Part shown: piece by piece, positions 56,052 to 64,000 of the stretch | How the letters are laid out: every line of letters begins with the position of its first letter | Numbering within the stretch: the first letter of the stretch is position 1 | Position numbers and translations under genes: made by a program | The notes under the pieces: model-generated | What the model was told of the DNA's origin: nothing | Seen by the model: the letters and a program-made list of their open reading frames with translations, nothing else | The model's database searches: none | NCBI GenBank assembly: GCA_019058445.1 | Contig: JAHPZA010000007.1 | Location: 20,129-84,128, forward strand | DNA: 64,000 nt | Reading direction: 5' to 3' | Source of the DNA: Promethearchaeota archaeon | GTDB taxonomy: Archaea > Asgardarchaeota > Lokiarchaeia > Sigyniarchaeales > SOKP01

Positions 56052-56972
56052 CTAATATTTAATTGTTAAATCCGCCAAATCTTTTTGTTTCGCTTTTTTA
56101 ATATTATTATGATAGAAGATAAGAAAACCTAAAACTGAGATACTCAATATAGAGAAAATGATTGGAATGAAATTTATAGTAGTATTTTCTTGGGTTTCAG
56201 AATTATTACTTTCAATGCCAGATTCATCATTTCGTATTGAACCGATAATTAGTTGATACTCAAAAGTTGAATCAGTATAAAATTTATCACTATATATTTC
56301 AAATATCAAATTATAAATTCCGATTGTGATGTTTTCAAAATTAGATATTATTATCTCAATCATTCCGGAGGAATTTGTTGTGAAATTGTTTGTATAATGA
56401 ATCCCCTCATTTGACACAATTTTTACATTTATTATATGATTAGTCAAGTTGATATTGTCATCTGAAGAATAGAACCTAGCTTTAAACTGTAATAAATCTC
56501 CATAATTAATGTTTTGCTTAAAATCAATTAATTCACAAGAGATATTTCTTTTAATCGCTTGGATATATCTTACTTCCGCATAACCATCGGTTATAACACC
56601 TGTATTCAGATAATAATAAAATGCCACAATAAGGTCAATGGATGTGTTGTTAAAGGGTAAGTCTAAGTCTTCAATGTTTATATACCATTCTCCCTCTAAA
56701 TGAGACCCTTTTTGACTATATAAAGAGGAATTCCAAAGAAGGTCCCATGCATTGTCTAAAATTTTTATCTGAATGAATGAAGTCTGCCCAACTTCATAAT
56801 TTAAATCCCATGAAGCATTAATATAAATTTCCTCATCATAGTAATATGTTTCCTTATCCGTATTGAAGTACCAGACGATAATATAAGGTGAGCATCTACC
56901 TTTATTCGCTAAATTAATAATCCCGATAAAAACAATGATTAAAAAAAATATTGTTTTTTTCTTTTTTTCCAC
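56052..56972 (-). CDS. Secreted, C-terminally membrane-anchored beta-sandwich protein
   Basis: 306 residues: N-terminal signal peptide (IFFLIIVFIGIINLANKG), two Ig-like strand-rich domains (about 30-135 and 140-245) with many N-x-S/T sequons, a Ser/Glu/Asn linker and a C-terminal TM (NFIPIIFSILSISVLGFLIF) with a basic tail. A surface protein; no family recognised. Confidence 0.6.
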   Translation of the reverse strand: MEKKKKTIFFLIIVFIGIINLANKGRCSPYIIVWYFNTDKETYYYDEEIYINASWDLNYEVGQTSFIQIKILDNAWDLLWNSSLYSQKGSHLEGEWYINIEDLDLPFNNTSIDLIVAFYYYLNTGVITDGYAEVRYIQAIKRNISCELIDFKQNINYGDLLQFKARFYSSDDNINLTNHIINVKIVSNEGIHYTNNFTTNSSGMIEIIISNFENITIGIYNLIFEIYSDKFYTDSTFEYQLIIGSIRNDESGIESNNSETQENTTINFIPIIFSILSISVLGFLIFYHNNIKKAKQKDLADLTIKY

Positions 56973-57092
56973 ATCAGAATTCTAGATCTAAATATAAAAA
57001 GACATACTATTCCAAAAGACATAAATTTTATAAATAATTTATTTTAAAAGAGTCAAAAAAATAATTCCAAAAAAATAATAATTGCTAAAAAA

Positions 57093-57290
57093 ATGGGAAA
57101 AGTTAGAACGTTTTTAATTAAAAATATTTCAAAGGAACTAATAAATAAATATCCTGATGTATTTACTACAGAGTTCGAAGAAAATAAGAAACTACTTGAT
57201 AAATACCTTGAAATTGATTCAAAACATTTAAGAAATAGAATTTCGGGATATATTGTAAATTTACTTAAAATTAAAAATCAAGAACAATAA
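57093..57290 (+). CDS. rps17e: Ribosomal protein eS17
   Basis: 65-residue archaeal/eukaryotic S17e: GKVRTFLIKNISKELINKYPDVFTTEFEENKKLL and SKHLRNRISGYIVNLLK match the whole family. Small-subunit protein. Confidence 0.95.
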   Translation: MGKVRTFLIKNISKELINKYPDVFTTEFEENKKLLDKYLEIDSKHLRNRISGYIVNLLKIKNQEQ

Positions 57291-57362
57291 TTATATTACA
57301 AATTAGTTCGTTTAATAATATCACTTCATTTTTGAATTTGATTAAGATTTAACCATTTTCAT

Positions 57363-57794
57363 GTGAGTACCATTCAAGAAAAAAAGAACGATGAAGCAAA
57401 AATAATGGCTGGGCTTCTAAGGGCTGGTCATACCATGCTAAATTTGGCTTGTCCCTTATGTAATAATCCTCTTTTTCGAAATAAGGAGAATGATATCTTT
57501 TGTCCAATATGTAATAAAAAAGTTATCATTAAAAAAGAAGATTCATTAGTTAATGAAGGAGAAAATTCAATTAAATCAGAAGATAGAGGTCAAAATTCAA
57601 AAAACATAGATAAACAACGATATTATAATCCTAATACGTTAATCAGAATCATTGAAAATAAAATAAATATGATAACTCAAAAATTAGAACATGAAACTCA
57701 AATGGATATAATTGAAAGATACATAAAGGTTTTGACAAAACTTTTTGATCTTTTAAAAAAATTAAATAATTGTAATGCTTCTGCCGGGATTTGA
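57363..57794 (+). CDS. ZNRD2/p27-autoantigen-type zinc protein
   Basis: 143 residues. The first 50 (KIMAGLLRAGHTMLNLACPLCNNPLFRNKEN ... FCPICNKKV) match the Sjogren/scleroderma autoantigen 1 (Auto_anti-p27) domain found in eukaryotes and archaea. A charged linker and a C-terminal coiled coil follow. GTG start; an overlapping ATG two bases earlier is out of frame. Its last 19 bases overlap the opposite-strand tRNA-Glu gene. Confidence 0.8.
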   Translation: MSTIQEKKNDEAKIMAGLLRAGHTMLNLACPLCNNPLFRNKENDIFCPICNKKVIIKKEDSLVNEGENSIKSEDRGQNSKNIDKQRYYNPNTLIRIIENKINMITQKLEHETQMDIIERYIKVLTKLFDLLKKLNNCNASAGI

Positions 57795-57886
57795 ACCCGG
57801 GTCGCGAGGGTGAGAGCCTCGCATGCGTGGTCCTTTACATCATCTTTAAAAAATTGAAAAGTTTGACCGAACTACACTACAGAAGC
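57776..57886 (-). tRNA. tRNA-Glu (CTC), one D-arm intron
   Basis: On the minus strand: acceptor GCTTCTG / CAGAAGC, discriminator A, GTAGTGTAG D arm, anticodon CTC (plus-strand 57812-57814) in stem CGAGG/CCTCG, T arm CCGGG-TTCAAAT-CCCGG. About 36 bases (57826-57861) interrupt the D arm, at the same place as in tRNA-Glu(TTC). Spliced 75 nt. It overlaps the convergent zinc-protein gene by 19 bases. Confidence 0.9.
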
Positions 57887-58118
57887 AAAGAACACCATTC
57901 TTTCTCTTATAGATTGGAGATTAAGAATTATAAATCCTAATATTATAAAGATTTAATAATTTATCAATTTAATAGTATTCTAAAAAACATGTTCCAAATT
58001 CATATCTACGTTGAACTGTAAAGAAATTAAAAAATAAAACAGTAATGGAAAAAGAAGGTCATAATTAGCAATCTTGACACTATCACTCGAAATTAACAAT
58101 GCGAGTTCTAATTAATAT

Positions 58119-59144
58119 TCAAAGTTTTTTAATAAAAAGTGGTTTTAATAGATTTACATAGTGGTCTCTAATTGAATACTCAGCGATTTTAGTAGCTTCA
58201 GATATAATCTTTTGAGTCAAAAGCGCCTTATGGTTATATTCCCTTGCTAATAACTTATCTGCAAGATAAATTGTGGCGCCGGCTAAAATGAACGGATTTC
58301 TGCCACCGCGGTGTTTTAAAGTTAAAGATTTCAATATTTCTTGGCATTTTTTAGTTATTTTAATCCGAAATTCTTGTTTGGTCCATAAATTCCCCTTTTT
58401 AACTAATCGCTCCTCCAATTCATCATGACTTATCACATTATCAATTAGTCTAATAATATAATCTTCACTTTTATGAGGAATTGAATCCTTGTTCAAATGA
58501 TGTTTGTATTTAATTCCATCTCTTAAAATGAGCCTAGGATTAACTCGGTGTCCAAAATTCTGGAATGCTTCAGAAATTTCTTTAATTGTAATAGGTGCGT
58601 TATGATTTTCTTTCCTTACAGCATAAAAGATGCAAAATGCGATTAATGAAATATTATTAATTACTTTTTTCTCATTTTTCAACACTTTTTTGTAATAGTA
58701 AGCGGCGACATTACGAATATTTTTATTAAGATTAAGATATATTGAAATTTTATTCAATATATTGAAAACTCTATATTCTGTTTCATGATTTTTAATACGT
58801 AAGAACTGGGCATAATTCTTTTTTAATCTCCTATAGAGTTTTTGCTCATTGGGGGGTAGTAGCCTTCCAGATTTATCTTTTAGATATTTTGAATTCTCAA
58901 AATCAATAAAAGTACCTAAACCTCCTATAAAATTAGTTCTTTCTCCTAGAGCTACATATTGTTTGCTCAGATTATTTTTATTGCTTTTATCATTAAATAC
59001 ATAAGAGGAGTCCCCAAAAATTTCATTAATCACTAAACCACAATCTTTACATGTTCTCTCAAAACTCGAGATAATTATTTTTCCACCGCATTCAGGACAA
59101 ATATTAAGTTCAACAGCACATAATTCTTTTATTTTTACCACCAA
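58119..59144 (-). CDS. Transcription initiation factor B, divergent copy
   Basis: 341 residues. N-terminal zinc ribbon C16/C19/C32/C35 (CPEC ... CKDC), then a changed B-reader/linker (SYVFNDKSNKNNLSKQYVALGERTNFIGGLGTFID), two cyclin folds and a C-terminal helix region (KIISEATKIAEYSIRDHYVNLLKPL). It lacks the WRAF and RVGAP segments of the other two TFBs, so promoter opening may differ (inference). The gene sits between tRNA-Glu and a short ORF. Confidence 0.88.
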   Translation of the reverse strand: MVVKIKELCAVELNICPECGGKIIISSFERTCKDCGLVINEIFGDSSYVFNDKSNKNNLSKQYVALGERTNFIGGLGTFIDFENSKYLKDKSGRLLPPNEQKLYRRLKKNYAQFLRIKNHETEYRVFNILNKISIYLNLNKNIRNVAAYYYKKVLKNEKKVINNISLIAFCIFYAVRKENHNAPITIKEISEAFQNFGHRVNPRLILRDGIKYKHHLNKDSIPHKSEDYIIRLIDNVISHDELEERLVKKGNLWTKQEFRIKITKKCQEILKSLTLKHRGGRNPFILAGATIYLADKLLAREYNHKALLTQKIISEATKIAEYSIRDHYVNLLKPLFIKKL

Positions 59145-59376
59145 AAATTATAAAATCTAAGTAATTAATTTTAAGAAAACCTTATTTAGATTTTTTGGAA
59201 TAAAGATTCTTTTAATAGAAAATGCGCTTTTTTTAAATTAACTAATAAACCTTATAGATAGAGAGGGGGGTAATTAAAAATAAAAAAATAGGACTTTAAA
59301 ACATTCAATTTTGAGTAATTTCGTATTGTTTAAAAAATAGTAAATTATTTATCTAAATTAAAATCTATGAGCTTCC

Positions 59377-59613
59377 ATGAGTAGTAATACTGCTAAAATT
59401 AAAGAGATAATGGAATTTCCTAACAATCACCCATATTTTTTGCTAATAATTCTGAACAAATTAAATAAAATTATTAATGGGAAAAGAAAAATTATGTATT
59501 CAGATATAATAAACATAGTAATAAAAGAAGGAATGAAAGATGATATGAGCAAACAACTTATCCTATGGTGTAATTATAAAATAAGATCCGGAGAAATTTT
59601 CGTAGAATTTTAA
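59377..59613 (+). CDS. Small hypothetical protein
   Basis: 78 residues, helical, basic, ATG start. Residues 15-45 (FPNNHPYFLLIILNKLNKIINGKRKIMYS) could form a DNA-binding or winged-helix-like half, but there is no clear family. Confidence 0.4.
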   Translation: MSSNTAKIKEIMEFPNNHPYFLLIILNKLNKIINGKRKIMYSDIINIVIKEGMKDDMSKQLILWCNYKIRSGEIFVEF

Positions 59614-59830
59614 TGTTAGCTTATTTTCCCTCTCAAATTATTTTAATAAAACTAAAACACTTAATTTAAACAAAAAATTAAAATATCAAATACAACTTAT
59701 CTATATTTAAATATAATACAATTTAAATATAATAATTAGATCTTTCCAAGTTTTTCTTAATTTTTAATTCTTTTAATGAAAAGAACAATAAAATTTCTCT
59801 AACAATTTATAATTTAAGGTAGAGTATTCA

Positions 59831-60520
59831 ATGGTTCGATGGACAGCAGATCATAATGTGTATATAAAAATACTTTATTGGGGAATGGGAGGGTCAGGAA
59901 AAACAACAGTTGTGGATACATTATATAGACTAACAAAAGACCAAAAGCAAGATATTGAACCTACGGGAAATTTGACAAAAATTGCAATGGCTAGTGGCTC
60001 AACTTTATATTTTGATCGTGGTATTTTTCGTTCTACAAAGCAGACAAAGGTTTTCTATCACGTATACACCGTTGCTGGTCAAAGTAGGTTTTCTCCTTTA
60101 AGAAAAAAAATATTTAAAGGGACAGATGGAGTTATTTTTGTAGTTGATTCCCAAACTCATTTTTTTGAAGATAATATTGAATCGTTAAAAGAATTAAAGA
60201 ATATTACACGGGGGCAATTAATTACGGAAATTCCGCTGATTTTGATGATTAATAAACAGGATCTTTCTGAAGTAATTGGAGAGGAAGATTTTAAACAAGT
60301 TTTAAAAGATGAAAAGCTTTGGTTTGAACCGGACCATGAGTTATATATTTGGAATCCGATAATTTATAAAACATGTGCTTTATATGAAAAACAGCAAGGT
60401 ATTATCAGAAGTTTTTCTGAATGTGCAAGAAGGACAGGACTCTATCAAATATATGGAAATGGGAAAGCACCGGTAGGAGATAACTTCTTGAAAATATCTA
60501 AAGAAATACCTGATCTTTGA
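59831..60520 (+). CDS. MglA-type small GTPase
   Basis: 229-residue Ras-superfamily GTPase of the prokaryotic MglA/Arf-like kind: G1 GMGGSGKT at 18-25, G3 TVAGQ at 80-84, G4 NKQD at 141-144. Ends in a short hydrophobic helix with no lipidation motif. Separate transcription unit close to the roadblock/GTPase operon. Upstream AT-rich direct repeats (ATTTAAATATAAT at 59705-59717 and 59721-59733) may be promoter elements. Confidence 0.93.
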   Translation: MVRWTADHNVYIKILYWGMGGSGKTTVVDTLYRLTKDQKQDIEPTGNLTKIAMASGSTLYFDRGIFRSTKQTKVFYHVYTVAGQSRFSPLRKKIFKGTDGVIFVVDSQTHFFEDNIESLKELKNITRGQLITEIPLILMINKQDLSEVIGEEDFKQVLKDEKLWFEPDHELYIWNPIIYKTCALYEKQQGIIRSFSECARRTGLYQIYGNGKAPVGDNFLKISKEIPDL

Positions 60521-60697
60521 ATATTTATTAGTATAGTCATTTTAAATTTTCTCATTTTTATTGATCTATCGGTTATAAAAAGATTATAATTATATCCCTT
60601 CTTCATTAAAGTAATTAAATTGTTGAGGAAAAAAAGTAATTCTTAATACAATTTAATTAATTCACAAATTCAGCAAAGAAGAGGTTATAAAATTCCA

Positions 60698-60790
60698 ATG
60701 AAAGAACTTGACAAGTATGACCTACTTTTAGTAGGAATGAAAACTTATAGTTACTTTGAGGATTATACAAACCTCCGTAAAAGTTATTAA
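60698..60790 (+). CDS. Possible small protein (30 aa)
   Basis: A 30-residue frame, KELDKYDLLLVGMKTYSYF and so on, starting ATG with GAGGT 13 bases upstream. It includes the perfect inverted repeat CCTACTTTTAGTAGG. Could be a small protein or a structured RNA. Weak support. Confidence 0.3.
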   Translation: MKELDKYDLLLVGMKTYSYFEDYTNLRKSY

Positions 60791-60877
60791 TTTTTCATTA
60801 CTTCCCTTAGTAATATAAATTTTTATTAGTTTAATATAAAAAATTAACTATAATTAATCATTTCTAGTGAATATAAT

Positions 60878-61054
60878 ATGGGACTATTTGATAATATTAA
60901 AGATAAATTGACCGATCAATTTTCAATATTCCAATTTATGAGTGTTTTAGGAATAGATGCCAATGATGTACGCCTAGCGCGAAATTTATTAAAACAATTT
61001 TATTTAGAAGGGTATATTAAAAGAATTTCAAAAAATATGTATCAAAAAAATTAG
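60878..61054 (+). CDS. Small winged-helix-like protein (58 aa)
   Basis: 58-residue frame (GLFDNIKDKLTDQFSIFQFM, then NDVRLARNLLKQFYLEGYIKRIS). The second half looks like two helices and a turn of a winged helix. It sits between the two GTPase genes and is convergent with the second. Confidence 0.55.
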   Translation: MGLFDNIKDKLTDQFSIFQFMSVLGIDANDVRLARNLLKQFYLEGYIKRISKNMYQKN

Positions 61055-61095
61055 TAATTGCTAATTTCATTTTTATTGAATCAAGCTCAATGGAA

Positions 61096-61707
61096 TTAGA
61101 GGGTTTGATTTACTTTTACATTTAGTTGAGGAAAAATAAAGCTAATTAATTGTTGAAAGGAATCTAAAACTCCTACACCTTCAGTTGCTATTGTTTCATT
61201 AAATGAGATATGACTAAATTTTTCTGATTCAATAAATTTAATAAAAAGATCTCTATCTAGTTTTTCTCCATTATTCAAATCATACTTGTTAAAGGATACA
61301 ACTAGAGGGATATTATAAAATTCGGGGCCGAATAATGTTCTCAATTCATTCCAAGATCTAATATTATGCTCAAGATATTTAATTTGAGAATCAGCAATAA
61401 AAATTATACCATCCACTCCATTTAACGTAGCTGGGCGAGTACTAGCATAAAAATCTTGCCCTGTGGCTGTGTATAATAGGAATTTTAAACCCCACACAGC
61501 ACCTTTAAATTGTAAAACACCAAAATCAAAAAACAGAGTTCTTCCCACTGAATTTTCGATAGATTCCAACCCATTGTCTTTTCCAAAATAAGAGAAAAGA
61601 TATCTTAGTGACGTAGTCTTACCAGACATCGCCGGTCCATAATATACACACTTTACTTGAACTAATTTATTTTCATAATCTAATAACATAGTATAGTTTA
61701 ACCCCAT
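61096..61707 (-). CDS. Small GTPase of the roadblock operon
   Basis: 203-residue MglA/Arf-like GTPase: G1 GPAMSGKT at 24-31, G3 TATGQ at 80-84, G4 NKYD at 140-143, plus a G5-like ATEG. It overlaps the preceding gene by 10 bases and is the third gene of an operon with a roadblock protein. In bacteria MglA and MglB (roadblock) form a GTPase-GAP pair that marks cell poles; here the partner is likely the protein at 62.6 kb. Confidence 0.93.
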   Translation of the reverse strand: MGLNYTMLLDYENKLVQVKCVYYGPAMSGKTTSLRYLFSYFGKDNGLESIENSVGRTLFFDFGVLQFKGAVWGLKFLLYTATGQDFYASTRPATLNGVDGIIFIADSQIKYLEHNIRSWNELRTLFGPEFYNIPLVVSFNKYDLNNGEKLDRDLFIKFIESEKFSHISFNETIATEGVGVLDSFQQLISFIFPQLNVKVNQTL

Positions 61708-62594
61708 AATGAATCGATTTTATCAACAATAAATATTTTATTATTCTTTTCTATTAAATTGGAATAGTCCTCTCCCCATTCATGTTTTATAAAAGAAATA
61801 ATTCTGCCAATAGGTACATCTTCGAAGTCTATTGTTTCTAAGAGAGTCTTGCTTCCAATTTTAGTTTTAATCTCTAAAGTATTTAATAAATTTAATCGGG
61901 ATAAAATGAAAAAAGCTCTTTTTGATCCTGAATAAAATACTCGAATCTCTTTTTTAAAAATATTTCTTTTTAATTCATTTTTTTCAGCATTAAAATCTAA
62001 CAATGTTTGAATTAAATCATCATCAATATTATTCAATTTTATCCTCTCTGATAAAACACGCTTCATTCTTATAATTGATTTTTCAGTATCTTGGGATATT
62101 TTTTGTAAGATTTCCTGCTCTAATGATAAGTCCAGTAATTTTGTATTTATCCCCTCAAATTCTACAGAAGGGTTATTGGAGGTAACTATTATATTCAAAA
62201 ATACACCTATCTTCTTTTTAATTAGACTTCTTATCTGTTGTATATTTCCATTTTGTTTATCTACATTAATTCCAATCAACCAAGAACGAAAATTTTCAAA
62301 CTGATTTAAAGCTTCAAAGCTAACATCATCCGGACATCGAATTTGGATTCTCTGAGTATTATAATCAATATCTTCGTTTTGAATTAAATTCGTGTATTCA
62401 TTATTTGAGATAAAGTCAGTGTTAAATACCATTTCTTTTCGAAAATCGATAAGTTCTGTTAACTCAAGTAGAAGTTCATCAATATCGTTTGAGTCGTCAC
62501 CAAAAACCAGTATTGGTATTCTATCTAATAAGCAATAAAGAATTAATGAAGAATGCTTTCTTTTTAACTTGTCTAAAAGTTTAAAGAAATTCAT
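61698..62594 (-). CDS. Unknown protein of the GTPase operon
   Basis: 298 residues. The first ~140 have alternating strands and helices around ILVFGDDSNDIDELLLELTELI and IRCPDDVSFEALNQF. The rest is helical and coiled-coil-like (LEQEILQKISQDTEKSIIRMKRVL), ending in a small domain with TKIGSKTLLETIDFEDVPIGRIISF. No family recognised. Its end overlaps the GTPase by 10 bases, arguing for a joint complex. Confidence 0.6.
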   Translation of the reverse strand: MNFFKLLDKLKRKHSSLILYCLLDRIPILVFGDDSNDIDELLLELTELIDFRKEMVFNTDFISNNEYTNLIQNEDIDYNTQRIQIRCPDDVSFEALNQFENFRSWLIGINVDKQNGNIQQIRSLIKKKIGVFLNIIVTSNNPSVEFEGINTKLLDLSLEQEILQKISQDTEKSIIRMKRVLSERIKLNNIDDDLIQTLLDFNAEKNELKRNIFKKEIRVFYSGSKRAFFILSRLNLLNTLEIKTKIGSKTLLETIDFEDVPIGRIISFIKHEWGEDYSNLIEKNNKIFIVDKIDSLWG

Positions 62595-62611
62595 AATTTC
62601 ACCTAGTTAAT

Positions 62612-63613
62612 TTATTTAATAACCAAATCACCTAATAAACGCTTAACATCGAATGCATAGGGATCTTGAATTTCAGAAGCTTTTTTAATTAAGTTATTAA
62701 TTTTATTTAAAAACTGTGGGAGAATTAATCTTAATAATCCTAATTTTTGCTTAGTTTTTCCAATTTCGGTACAAAATATCGCCTTTCCTAGCCCATTTAT
62801 GAATTGAAATGTATTTTCACAGTCAATCAAAATCTTTTCGGCATGCATTTTCTTTAATAACCAGGAACATCTATTAGCGGTTTGAAATACAGAATAACTC
62901 ATTGCCGAAATTCTATCTAAAATTTCCTTGTCAATTATTGCATTTTTTAATAACTGTGAGGCAATGAAACCCCCTTCAAGACATATAAATGCATATCGTA
63001 AGTCTGGAATGGTAAGCGAAAAGTCGCTTAACACTTTTCGCAACTCTAATGAGATATTTTCAGAAAAACTCAATGAGAATGAAGAGACATGTAAATCTAA
63101 GTCCTTATCTTCCTTAACATCGAAACCTTTTAATATATTCTCAATTTTTTGACCATCAAATTGAATTAGAGGAGGCTTAAAAGACTCTCCAGAAGTAATT
63201 AACGATGTCTTTATTTTCTTTAAACATTCATTAGTTTGCAAAAAAATACCCCCTAAATTCACATTAGGTTGAGCAGTAATTGCGATGAAAAACTCATGAT
63301 TGTTATTGAGAATGCCCTGTTGTTCCAATATCTTATTCAAGGAAAAATGTAAGGGGCTATTTAACGGGGCAATGAGAATTTTTGCTTTTTTCCCCTCTAT
63401 TAGAATATATTTTAGATCAATAGGATGTAAATGTATCCCTACATTGAAGATAGCACTAGCTGCTGAGCACACATTAAAAATCTCGTCTTTTGAAAACCAA
63501 ACTCCTGTTGATTGAATAGGATTTCCATCTCTTTGAGTTAAAACTGCATTTTCTACGCCTCTAAGTTGTTTTATCTGATCTAAGTGAATTTTAATTTTTT
63601 CTTGTAAGTTCAT
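62612..63613 (-). CDS. Tandem roadblock/LC7 protein
   Basis: 333 residues with two roadblock-type domains: residues about 15-130 (GVENAVLTQRDGNPIQSTGVW ... KILIAPLNSPLHFSL) and about 195-300 (LRYAFICLEGGFIASQL ... LIDCENTFQFINGLG). Roadblock proteins are regulators of Ras-like GTPases (MglB, Ragulator). First gene of the operon; the 16S leader lies divergently upstream. Confidence 0.85.
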   Translation of the reverse strand: MNLQEKIKIHLDQIKQLRGVENAVLTQRDGNPIQSTGVWFSKDEIFNVCSAASAIFNVGIHLHPIDLKYILIEGKKAKILIAPLNSPLHFSLNKILEQQGILNNNHEFFIAITAQPNVNLGGIFLQTNECLKKIKTSLITSGESFKPPLIQFDGQKIENILKGFDVKEDKDLDLHVSSFSLSFSENISLELRKVLSDFSLTIPDLRYAFICLEGGFIASQLLKNAIIDKEILDRISAMSYSVFQTANRCSWLLKKMHAEKILIDCENTFQFINGLGKAIFCTEIGKTKQKLGLLRLILPQFLNKINNLIKKASEIQDPYAFDVKRLLGDLVIK

Positions 63614-63755
63614 TTTAAATCTTCAATTCTTTTTTACAATTAGTTTTTTTTAGATTAGAAAAGAGATTTTTAAACTACGAAGAATTTATATCTTTGCTAT
63701 TTTCTTTTTAGAAAATAAAAAAATTTATAATTTAGAAATGATATTTTATATCACA
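63614..63755 (+). promoter_or_regulatory. rRNA promoter region
   Basis: AT-rich DNA between the roadblock gene and the rRNA leader. The best TATA-like element is TTTATAAT at 63723-63730, with an A-rich BRE-like stretch before it, about 25 bases before the structured leader. Confidence 0.4.
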
Positions 63756-63934
63756 GCACTTCGCATCGTTACCGGCGTAAGCTCGGATTGCGGAAAAGTC
63801 CGTTAAATGATGAGTGTAATCAACGATGCGGTATAAAAGATGTAGTTATAATTTAATATATTATAACCGAAGAAAGTTTAATTAAGAATCCCATATGAGT
63901 AAATTTCCAAAATTAATTTAATTTAGCCCAGTGC
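63756..63934 (+). ncRNA. Structured 16S rRNA leader
   Basis: Transcribed leader with nested inverted repeats: GCACT (63756-63760) with AGTGC (63930-63934), CGCATCGTT (63762-63770) with AACGATGCG (63822-63830), GTTATAAT (63845-63852) with ATTATAAC (63860-63867), and an inner CGGA/TCCG hairpin. Probably the rRNA leader or processing structure; an independent small RNA is possible. An ATGATGA box-C-like sequence lies at 63807-63813, with no D box seen. Confidence 0.45.
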
Positions 63935-63955
63935 GACAACATTATAATAATTATT

Positions 63956-64000
<45 letters not shown>

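Noticed and set aside
60720..60735. CRISPR-like repeat
   Set aside because: CCTACTTTTAGTAGG is a single hairpin; no repeat-spacer series is found here or elsewhere in the window.
63781..63802. RNase P RNA-like GGAAAAGTCC near the rRNA leader
   Set aside because: It resembles the CR-I segment, but the CR-V segment (ACAGAA type) and the right length are missing.
63807..63813. Box C of a C/D guide RNA
   Set aside because: ATGATGA is present but no CTGA D box at a suitable distance.

Overview
The window looks like a chromosomal stretch of an AT-rich Asgard archaeon (Promethearchaeota, probably Lokiarchaeia-like; the lineage is inference). The evidence is archaeal information-processing machinery (three TFBs, Rpo12, Orc1/Cdc6, ABCE1, class I LysRS, archaeal uL3/uL4/uL23 and eS17, intron-rich tRNA genes) alongside Asgard-typical small GTPases, roadblock and longin-like domains, proteasome-assembly-chaperone relatives, an eukaryote-type signal peptidase and many small zinc-ribbon and membrane proteins.

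Layout. 1-13.7 kb: M20 peptidase, FtsZ, PLP decarboxylase-like protein and glycosyltransferase, THUMP-less ThiI-like protein, PAC2 chaperone, rpoP, a TFB, ArgC/LysY and ADH synthase. 13.8-15 kb: a PAC4-like small protein, then four tRNA genes (Leu-CAA, Leu-UAG, Glu-UUC, Asn-GUU) that together need seven introns to fold. 15-24.8 kb: small membrane proteins, a longin-like protein, a TPR protein with an appendage-like C-terminus, and a tight operon of a membrane-anchored HerA/FtsK-like ATPase with two lysine-rich partners. 25-38 kb: a TFB fused to a Ras-like GTPase, winged-helix and RHH regulators, an MBL hydrolase split by one in-frame stop, tandem B12/radical SAM proteins, a Nif3-like protein, HIT protein, a Flp-like pilin and a class II aldolase behind an 18-bp inverted repeat. 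38-47 kb: ABCE1, class I LysRS, a GHMP kinase, signal peptidase and an L3-L4-L23 operon that stops before L2. 47.4-56 kb: a Tad/archaellum-type pilus locus (ATPase, pilin-like protein, TadC-like membrane protein, prepilin peptidase with a 19-A coding homopolymer) next to Orc1/Cdc6. 57-64 kb: eS17, a ZNRD2-like zinc protein, tRNA-Glu(CUC) with an intron, a divergent TFB, a GTPase, and an MglB/MglA-like operon (roadblock protein, unknown protein, GTPase), ending in a structured leader and the first bases of 16S rRNA.

How they may work together (inference). The pilin at 35.5 kb could be processed by the peptidase at 53.6 kb and assembled by the 47.4-51.6 kb machine. The roadblock-X-GTPase operon and the separate GTPase look like an MglA/MglB-type polarity or trafficking switch. 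The TFB-GTPase fusion could couple nucleotide switching to promoter choice. Several genes lack a canonical start or carry one disruptive base; in a single uncorrected sequence these may be biology or sequence error, and I flag them individually.
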